DNA of 27,312 nt, from NCBI GenBank assembly GCA_035291605.1, contig DATDRS010000392.1, positions 1-27,312 on the forward strand, in the 5' to 3' direction. The stretch's first letter is position 1. Each line of letters begins with the position of its first letter. Position numbers and translations under genes: made by a program. This document shows positions 22,319 through 27,312 of the stretch, piece by piece. Origin of the DNA: DATDRS01 sp035291605. Its GTDB lineage: Bacteria; Chloroflexota; Anaerolineae; Anaerolineales; UBA6663. A model generated the notes under the pieces. It worked only from the letters and a program-made list of their open reading frames with translations. It did no database searches and was not told the origin of the DNA.

Positions 22319-23083
22319 TTACTTGTGCTTCCAAACCGGCGCGCGCTTCTCGACGAACGACGCCACGCCCTCGTGCGCGTCCTCGGTAGACATCAGCTCG
22401 TCGAGATACAATTTCTCCATCGCGGGCAGGTTGCCCCAGCCGTCTGCGCCGAGCCGCGCCGCCTGCTTGCACACGCGCAGGGCCGCTGCGCTCAGGCCGC
22501 GCAGCCGACTGATGTAATGCGCAACCGTCGGCTCAAGCTCGCCGGCCGGCACAGCGCGGTTGATGAGGCCGATGCGGGCGGCTTCCGGGGCGTTAACCAC
22601 ATCGCCCGTGAACAACATCTCCGCCGCGCGGCGATAACCGACGAGGCCCGGCAGGCGCAGAGCGGCAATGGGGGCGACGGCCGCCAGCTTGATTTCGGGT
22701 TGGCCAAGGTTGGCGGCCTCGGCGGCGACGACCAGGTCGCAGCACAACGCCACCTCGCAGCCGCCGCCGAGCGCATGGCCGTGAAGGACGGCGAGCGTGG
22801 GCGTGGGGAAGTTCGCCAGCGCCAGGCACACGCGGTCGACCAAGGGGATCATCTCGCCGACCTTCTCGGCGGTGTGGTCGGCCACATCCACGCCGGCCGA
22901 GAACATCTTTCCCTCGGCGCGCACGACCAGCGCGCGGAGCGCCTTATCCTGCGCGGCGGACTCCAGCACGGCGCACATCTCGTGCAGCATCGCGATATGG
23001 ATGATGTTGAGCGGCGGGCGCTTCAACGTCAGGGTCCCCACCCCTTCTTCGGCCTGCCAGCTCAGGAACGTATATTCGGCCAT
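22319..23083 (-). CDS. Probable cyclohexa-1,5-diene-1-carbonyl-CoA hydratase (crotonase family)
   Basis: A 254-residue crotonase. After benzoyl-CoA reductase makes the 1,5-diene, this enzyme type (Dch/BzdW) adds water to give 6-hydroxycyclohex-1-ene-1-carbonyl-CoA. The N-terminal phrase LKRPPLNIIHIAMLHEM (20-36) is typical of this group, and the oxyanion loops are MFSAGVDVADH (60-70) and GHALGGGCEVAL (102-113). Unlike the crotonase at 1929-2696, both glutamates are kept: E110 (GGGCE) and E130 (GQPEIK). It follows the second ATPase subunit gene by 13 bases and precedes the dehydrogenase, the same order of functions as in bzd clusters. A general enoyl-CoA hydratase is the alternative. Confidence 0.88.
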   Translation of the reverse strand: MAEYTFLSWQAEEGVGTLTLKRPPLNIIHIAMLHEMCAVLESAAQDKALRALVVRAEGKMFSAGVDVADHTAEKVGEMIPLVDRVCLALANFPTPTLAVLHGHALGGGCEVALCCDLVVAAEAANLGQPEIKLAAVAPIAALRLPGLVGYRRAAEMLFTGDVVNAPEAARIGLINRAVPAGELEPTVAHYISRLRGLSAAALRVCKQAARLGADGWGNLPAMEKLYLDELMSTEDAHEGVASFVEKRAPVWKHK

Positions 23084-23096
23084 GGCCTGACGTGTC

Positions 23097-23915
23097 TCAG
23101 GCTAACTGCTTCTCGCCCTGCTCGACCAGCTTCCGCAAGCGATACCGGGCCAGCAGCGCCGCGCCGAGGGCTGCCGTAAACTGAACCAGGTCGCCCTCCG
23201 GCACGTTGATGCTCGCGCCAAGTTTCTCGCGGAGCACACGCCCTATGGATTCGAAGCGCAGGATGCCGCCCACCATCGTGAACTCCGGCTCCATCTGCAC
23301 GCGCTTCATCAACTGCACCGAGCGATCCACCAGCGAGACAATCGCGCCGTGCATGATGTCGGCGGGAGAAGCGCCCTGCGACAGGTGGTTGATGACTTCG
23401 GACTCGGCGAAGACCGCGCACACGCCGGAGATGGGCACCGTCTCTTTCGAAGTGGCGGCCAGCGGGCCGATTTCCTCGGTGGCGTAGCCCATGTAACGCG
23501 CCGTCTTCTCGAGGAACGCGCCTGTCCCGGCGGCGCATTTGTCGTTCAGCCGGAACGACCGCACCTTGCCGCGCTCGTCGAGGCGGCTGGCTTTCATCGT
23601 CTGCCCGCCTACGTCGAGGATCGTCTGCGTCCCGGGGAACAGGAAGCGCGCGCCGCGCGCCGAGGCCGTCAGGTCGGTGACGTTCACGTCGCGGAACGGG
23701 ACCTGAAAGCGGCCGTAGCCGGTCGTGGCGATGTAGGCGACGTCGTCTTGCGCGAGGCCTGCCTGCTCCAGCGCCTGGTCCAGCGCGCGCTCGGCGGCCT
23801 CGGTCAGCTTGAAGCCGGTCCGCAGCAGCGCGCGCCCGGCGATCTGGTCTCCCTCGCTCAGGAGGACGGCCTTGGTGTACGTGGAGCCGACGTCAATGCC
23901 AGCCGTGTAACTCAT
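23097..23915 (-). CDS. Benzoyl-CoA reductase ATPase/activase subunit, BcrD/BzdP-like (GGQT form)
   Basis: One of two ASKHA-fold subunits that hydrolyse ATP to push electrons from ferredoxin to the active-site half of class I benzoyl-CoA reductase; 272 residues. Visible: phosphate loop GIDVGSTYTKA (6-16), TGYGRFQVPF (65-74), GGQTMKAS (103-110), cluster cysteines C127 (NDKCAAGTGAFLEK) and C166 (CAVFAESE), each contributing to a 4Fe-4S cluster shared between the two ATPase subunits. The usual GGQD reads GGQT, which distinguishes it from its neighbour and marks it as the non-identical partner. Its ATG overlaps the preceding gene by ATGA, consistent with equal stoichiometry. Whether to call it alpha or delta is not decided here. 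Confidence 0.9.
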   Translation of the reverse strand: MSYTAGIDVGSTYTKAVLLSEGDQIAGRALLRTGFKLTEAAERALDQALEQAGLAQDDVAYIATTGYGRFQVPFRDVNVTDLTASARGARFLFPGTQTILDVGGQTMKASRLDERGKVRSFRLNDKCAAGTGAFLEKTARYMGYATEEIGPLAATSKETVPISGVCAVFAESEVINHLSQGASPADIMHGAIVSLVDRSVQLMKRVQMEPEFTMVGGILRFESIGRVLREKLGASINVPEGDLVQFTAALGAALLARYRLRKLVEQGEKQLA

Positions 23916-24724
23916 GCTGCACTCTCCCTGGCCGGCACGCGGCCCGCCAAAATACGATCCATCGCGAACAGCGCCGCGCCCAGCGCGCCCATGTAGTGCG
24001 ACTCGGGGCTGACGTTCACCTGGAAACCGAGCAGCTCGTTCAACGCCGCAATCATGCCGATGTTATTCGTGACGCCGCCCGTGAACGTCACTTCGCGCTC
24101 GACGCCCACGCGGCGCATGAGGCCCAGCGAGCGCGAGGCGATGGACTGGTGCACGCCGAGCAGGATGTCCTCGATCTTCTTCCCCTTGCCCAGCCACGAG
24201 ACGACCTCGGACTCTGCGAAGACCGTGCAGGTGGTGCTGATCTTGACGGCCTTCTCCGCCTTGAGCGCCGTCGGCCCCAGCTCGCCCAACGGGATTTCGA
24301 GCGCCGCCGCCGCCGCGCCGAGGAACCGGCCCGTGCCGGCCGCGCACTTGTCGTTCATGCAGAAGTCGAGGATTTCGCCGGTCGGGCTGACGCGGATGGC
24401 CTTGGTATCCTGCCCGCCCATGTCCACCACCGTGCGTGTGCCGGGGAACATGTGCACCCCGCCGCGCCCGTGGCACGAAATCTCCGTGATTTGCGTGTCG
24501 CCGAAGGTCACCTTATAGCGCCCGTAGCCCGTGCCGACGACGTACTCCACCTCGCGCTCGTCGAGGTTCGCGTTCTTGAGCGCCTCGGCATAAGCGTTCT
24601 CGGCGGCGAGCACCACGTTCGCGCCCGTGTCAATCAACGAACGGGCGACGATCTCCCGCTGCTCGTCGAGGATGATCGCCTTCGTTTGCGTCGAACCCAC
24701 ATCTACTCCAGCCGCGTAGGCCAT
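23912..24724 (-). CDS. Benzoyl-CoA reductase ATPase/activase subunit, BcrA/BzdQ-like (GGQD form)
   Basis: Partner ATPase subunit, 270 residues. Marks: GVDVGSTQTKA (6-16), TGYGRYKVTFGDTQITEISCH (65-85, the phrase typical of benzoyl-CoA reductase activases), GGQDTKAI (103-110), NDKCAAGTGRFLG with C127, and TCTVFAESE with C166. Both ATPase genes here are about 270 codons; the Thauera-type alpha subunit is much longer (about 438 residues), so the pair resembles the Azoarcus-type (Bzd) reductase more. Related 2-hydroxyacyl-CoA dehydratase activators are homodimers encoded by one gene, so two different adjacent copies argue for benzoyl-CoA reductase. A strong AAGGAG precedes the start. A double hairpin lies just upstream. 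Confidence 0.91.
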   Translation of the reverse strand: MAYAAGVDVGSTQTKAIILDEQREIVARSLIDTGANVVLAAENAYAEALKNANLDEREVEYVVGTGYGRYKVTFGDTQITEISCHGRGGVHMFPGTRTVVDMGGQDTKAIRVSPTGEILDFCMNDKCAAGTGRFLGAAAAALEIPLGELGPTALKAEKAVKISTTCTVFAESEVVSWLGKGKKIEDILLGVHQSIASRSLGLMRRVGVEREVTFTGGVTNNIGMIAALNELLGFQVNVSPESHYMGALGAALFAMDRILAGRVPARESAA

Positions 24725-24748
24725 ATTGCACTCCTTTTACCCAGGCTC

Positions 24749-24797
24749 GTAGTGAAGCACGCCAGTGCTTCAGAGCGCTACTGGCGTAGCGCACTAC
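24749..24797. repeat. Double hairpin with complementary loops between bcrB-like and ATPase genes
   Basis: Two hairpins stand three bases apart: GAAGCAC/GTGCTTC (24754-24760, 24765-24771) with loop GCCA, and GCGCTAC/GTAGCGC (24775-24781, 24786-24792) with loop TGGC. The two loops are perfect complements, so they could kiss, or the element could refold through CGCCAGT/ACTGGCG. Outer bases GTAGT and ACTAC also pair, closing a cloverleaf-like structure. The right edge holds the stop codon of the BcrB-type gene (24794-24796). Period-7 units can be drawn (cgctact, ggcgtag, cgcacta). Confidence 0.7.
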
Positions 24798-26095
24798 CAA
24801 CTACTAATCGCCTTCATCGCCTTGCGCGTGGCCAGTCCCTCGAAAAACGCGTCGATGCGGTTCTTGAGCTGAGCTTCGGAGACCACGCGCTTGTCCATCA
24901 TGTCCGATTCGATGAACAGACTGCCGACGTCGCAGGCCGCCAGCACGGCGCGCCGGTTGTCGGCCATGCCAGTGGAGGTCGTCCGGCAGGACTTGATCGG
25001 GTGATACACCACGCCGTCCACCCGGTACGGCGCCACCATGTCAATGATGCGCCGCTCCTGGAAGAACATCGCGTCCATCGCCTCGCGCACGCTGATCAGC
25101 ACGCCCTCGGCCAGGCTGTCCAGCGGGCGGCTCAGGTCGTACTCGAAGCCGAGGTTCGTGCCCCCGGAGGCGAACCACAGGTAGGTGGAGCTGATGAACG
25201 CGCCGCCGTGCTCCGAGAACATTTCGTTGAAGCGGCGGAAGATGGGGTAGCACGGCACGCCCACGAAGATCAGCCGGTATTTCTCCTCCTTCACCGTTCC
25301 GAGGCCGTGGGCGGCCTTGTACTCCATCTCCTCGACCAGGCGCTGGAAATACTCGGCGCCCGCCTGGGTGCCCCGGAAGCCGTTCGCCACGCCGAGGTAA
25401 ACCGTGCCGTCGGTGAGGGCGTTGAAGGGCGCGGGGACGCTCTGGTTCAATTCGAGCACCCGCTTCCACGCCCGGCTCATGTCGTTGGCGTAGCCCATGA
25501 TCTCCCGCAGCCGGTCAATGTCGAACTTCTTGCCCGATACTTGCTCGCACGTCTCGATCAGCTCCTTGATCTGCGCGGCGACGTATTGTTTGTCGTTCTC
25601 GAAGTCCGGATGGCCGGGCCAGGTCTGCGTCCCGGCGGCGCGGGTGCCCGGCACGTCGAAGGTGAAGATGGGGACCTGATAGAACCGCTCCCAGATCTCG
25701 GCCCACTTGATGTAGGTGTTGCAGGCGTTGGTGTACACCGCGAGGTCCGGCTTGGGGATCGTGCCCATGGGATGCCGCCCACCCTGCAACTGCATCGCCA
25801 CGTCGGCTTTGACGTAGCCGCAGATGTCGGGGGAATAGCCGTAATCCTCGGCGGCATTCAGGAATTCGTGGGCCACGCGGCGCACTGCGGTTTGCAGGGA
25901 GTTGATCTCGGGGAAGATGGTGTGCAGGTCGAAGACCCTTAGAATCTCGGCCATGCTCCCCATCACGAACACGTAAGCCGACTTCTCGCCGCGCTGTGGA
26001 GCGAGGGTGAGTTGTTGAAACCAGTCCCGGAACAAATCCGCGCCTTCTTTGGCCCCCCGGCCCACGATGGTGTCTGCGCTTGCGCCGTCACTCAT
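24794..26095 (-). CDS. bcrB: Benzoyl-CoA reductase subunit B (BcrB/BadE/BzdO type)
   Basis: One of the two large subunits that bind benzoyl-CoA and carry a 4Fe-4S cluster; 433 residues, the usual BcrB length (about 430). Diagnostic phrases: FPEINSLQTAVRRVAHEF (about 62-79), DYGYSPDICGYVKADVAM (about 83-100), NACNTYIKWAEIWERFYQVP, GVPCYPIFRRFNEMF and KSCRTTSTGMADNRR. Cysteines in NAC, VPC and KSC are the likely cluster ligands. It belongs to the HgdB/BcrB/BcrC superfamily, but these phrases fit BcrB rather than hydroxyacyl-CoA dehydratases. Start at 26095 has GAGGAG upstream. Together with the BcrC-type gene and the two ATPases it would form a heterotetramer using two ATP to reduce the aromatic ring. 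Confidence 0.93.
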   Translation of the reverse strand: MSDGASADTIVGRGAKEGADLFRDWFQQLTLAPQRGEKSAYVFVMGSMAEILRVFDLHTIFPEINSLQTAVRRVAHEFLNAAEDYGYSPDICGYVKADVAMQLQGGRHPMGTIPKPDLAVYTNACNTYIKWAEIWERFYQVPIFTFDVPGTRAAGTQTWPGHPDFENDKQYVAAQIKELIETCEQVSGKKFDIDRLREIMGYANDMSRAWKRVLELNQSVPAPFNALTDGTVYLGVANGFRGTQAGAEYFQRLVEEMEYKAAHGLGTVKEEKYRLIFVGVPCYPIFRRFNEMFSEHGGAFISSTYLWFASGGTNLGFEYDLSRPLDSLAEGVLISVREAMDAMFFQERRIIDMVAPYRVDGVVYHPIKSCRTTSTGMADNRRAVLAACDVGSLFIESDMMDKRVVSEAQLKNRIDAFFEGLATRKAMKAISSW

Positions 26096-26114
26096 TGCAA
26101 TTTCTCCTCGTCCT

Positions 26115-26153
26115 GCGCAGCGCGTAAAGCGGCATTCGGAATACGCGCTGCGC
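26115..26153. repeat. 12-base inverted repeat with heptad units between bcrC- and bcrB-like genes
   Basis: Arms GCGCAGCGCGTA (26115-26126) and TACGCGCTGCGC (26142-26153) pair exactly around a 15-base loop. The stretch also reads as 7-base units (gcgcagc, gcgtaaa, gcggcat from 26115; gcgccat at 26150). It occupies the 65-base gap between the two reductase subunit genes. A processing or stability hairpin is possible; no terminator-like T-run is present. Confidence 0.7.
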
Positions 26154-26160
26154 CATACGT

Positions 26161-27312
26161 TCAGGCAAACATCAAACTCTCGACAAACGTCTCCAACTGA
26201 ATCTGAAGGTGGTCGAAGCTCGTCATGCTCTCTTCAAACTCGCTGATGAAGTATGGGAGGCCGCGCTCGTCCAGGGCCTTGGCGTAGGCGACCTGCTCGT
26301 CGAGGCCCGGCTCGCACATCTTGGCCGCGGTGATGATGGCCGCGTTTGCGCGCGCCGCCTCCATGCGCTTGAGCAGCATCTTCTCTTTCGGCTTGCGCAG
26401 GTCGTGCTGCACCGGGCTGTACGAGGATTTCTCCAGATAAGCCTCCGCGAGGTTGTACAGCGGGTCGCCGTCGAGGGGCACGTCTTCCAGGATCCACCGC
26501 AAGCCGATGAGCAGGTCGTCGTCCACCACGTAGCAGAACTGCGCGATCGTGCGCAGGAGGTCGAGGGGAGGCTGCTCGCAGAAGCCGCCCTCAAACACCA
26601 CGCGGATGCGGTCTTGCGGCCTGGCCGGGCGCGCCTCGATCTGGGGGAGGACGGCTCTGAGCAGTTCGTTGTGCTCTTCGCGCGGGATCATCCCGCCGAC
26701 CGCCATGAGCACGTAAGCCTCGTCCGCCGAGAGCAGCCAGGGCGTTTCCCGTTTGATGGCATACAGCCTGTGCAGCAAGCGGCGGTTCTCGTTGAACACC
26801 GCGATGGAATTCCGCAGGTCGTCGTCGGTGACGGCCCGGCCGGCGACGGCCTCGATCTCCCGCTTGATCCGGTCGTACTCGCCGCGCAGGTACTGGGCCG
26901 AGTGCCGCGAATTGGCGTTCTGAGGCAGATAAAGGATCTGGCAGGGATACTTGAAGTTGCGGCCCCAGACGGCGGCGAGATTCCGGGCGGCGTCGCAGAT
27001 GGGGTGGGAGACGAACATATCGAGCCGCACCCGGTCGCTCAGCGCCAGCTCGAGCGAGGTCTTCAAAATCGAGCACAGGTACGACCCGAACCGCGCTTCG
27101 GCCTGGCGCGCCTCGATCTGCGCGCCGCGCATTTTAAGAGGCAGCAGCCCCGCCGCGTGGGCGATTTCCTCGGGGAAATACACCTGGAAGTGGCCGAGCA
27201 CCTTGCCCCCGGCCTCGCGCCACCGCTTCACGGTCGGGAAATCGCCGTCCTCCAGCAGTTCCCGGCACAGGTAGAGCGCATCGTCTAACGACTGGTAAGG
27301 TTTGCTGTCTAA
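26161..27312 (-). CDS. bcrC: Benzoyl-CoA reductase subunit C (BcrC/BadD/BzdN type), partial (5' end outside window)
   Basis: The frame is open to the right edge and gives 383 residues, close to the full length of BcrC (about 385), so only a few N-terminal residues are missing. A GTG at 27231 could mimic a start but in-frame protein-like sequence (LDDALYLCRELLEDGDF) precedes it. Superfamily marks: VYFPEEIAHAAGLLPLKM, GSYLCSILKTSLELAL, SHPICDAARNLAAVWG, YPCQILYLPQNAN, GGMIPREEHNELL and GGFCEQPPLDLLRTI; the cysteines of these segments are candidate cluster ligands. It is first in the visible gene order C-B-ATPase-ATPase, the same as bzdNOPQ. Promoter and any regulator lie beyond the window. A hydroxyacyl-CoA dehydratase subunit is the alternative, disfavoured by the neighbours. 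Confidence 0.9.
   Translation of the reverse strand, partial: LDSKPYQSLDDALYLCRELLEDGDFPTVKRWREAGGKVLGHFQVYFPEEIAHAAGLLPLKMRGAQIEARQAEARFGSYLCSILKTSLELALSDRVRLDMFVSHPICDAARNLAAVWGRNFKYPCQILYLPQNANSRHSAQYLRGEYDRIKREIEAVAGRAVTDDDLRNSIAVFNENRRLLHRLYAIKRETPWLLSADEAYVLMAVGGMIPREEHNELLRAVLPQIEARPARPQDRIRVVFEGGFCEQPPLDLLRTIAQFCYVVDDDLLIGLRWILEDVPLDGDPLYNLAEAYLEKSSYSPVQHDLRKPKEKMLLKRMEAARANAAIITAAKMCEPGLDEQVAYAKALDERGLPYFISEFEESMTSFDHLQIQLETFVESLMFA

Noticed and set aside
21273..22472. Start of the dehydrogenase at 22472
   Set aside because: The extra 59 residues overlap the hydratase gene in another frame and have no similarity to the family; the ATG at 22295 has a ribosome-binding site.
23996..25942. 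648-codon open frame on the plus strand
   Set aside because: Antisense to the ATPase and BcrB-type genes, whose families are certain; no recognisable domains.
23097..27312. Reading the four-gene set as a phenyllactyl-CoA or other 2-hydroxyacyl-CoA dehydratase with activator
   Set aside because: Two different ATPase subunits, BcrB-specific phrases and the adjacent dienoyl-CoA hydratase-like and dehydrogenase genes fit benzoyl-CoA reductase better.

Overview
The window is a GC-rich, gene-dense stretch in which every gene I can support lies on the minus strand, so transcription runs from high to low coordinates. It looks like one catabolic supercluster for anaerobic breakdown of aromatic compounds through benzoyl-CoA. 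The host is probably an anaerobic or facultative member of the Chloroflexota. That is inferred from a lipoprotein with a long Pro/Thr/Ala-rich linker, the gene families present and the high GC; no phylogenetic marker is in the window.

In transcription order, the right end (27312-22300) holds the core of a class I, ATP-dependent benzoyl-CoA reductase: a BcrC/BzdN-type subunit (5' end outside the window), a BcrB/BzdO-type subunit and two short ATPase/activase subunits (BcrA/BcrD or BzdP/BzdQ type). A dienoyl-CoA hydratase-like crotonase and a zinc alcohol dehydrogenase follow, fitting the next two steps of the benzoyl-CoA pathway. The ring-opening hydrolase (Oah/BzdY) is not in the window. An amidohydrolase_2-family protein sits next, followed by a first indolepyruvate:ferredoxin oxidoreductase pair (iorA/iorB type) and a DRE-TIM metallolyase (isopropylmalate/homocitrate synthase-like).

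The centre (16400-10000) encodes a complete branched-chain-amino-acid-type ABC importer (livK, livH, livM, livG, livF) with a phenylacetate-CoA ligase-type gene between livM and livG. Then come a second iorA/iorB pair, a second phenylacetate-CoA ligase, an MFS transporter, a MoaD/ThiS-like sulfur carrier, a tungsten-type aldehyde:ferredoxin oxidoreductase, a 39-codon ORF that looks like the last helix of a deleted MFS transporter, and a crotonase lacking both usual catalytic glutamates. After an 850-base stretch of gene remnants, a LeuC-type hydro-lyase large subunit runs off the left edge.

Together the genes suggest uptake of aromatic or amino-acid-like compounds, oxidation of aryl aldehydes and aryl 2-oxoacids, CoA activation, and ring dearomatisation with electrons from ferredoxin. 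The most unusual structural signal is that many longer spacers between genes are built from degenerate tandem 7-base units (period 7) that often fold back into hairpins. One such tract lies inside a coding sequence (second iorA) and another forms the 3' end of livM. Edges and remnants of genes (MFS tail, alpha/beta-hydrolase tail, AT-rich fragment) show that the cluster has been rearranged.
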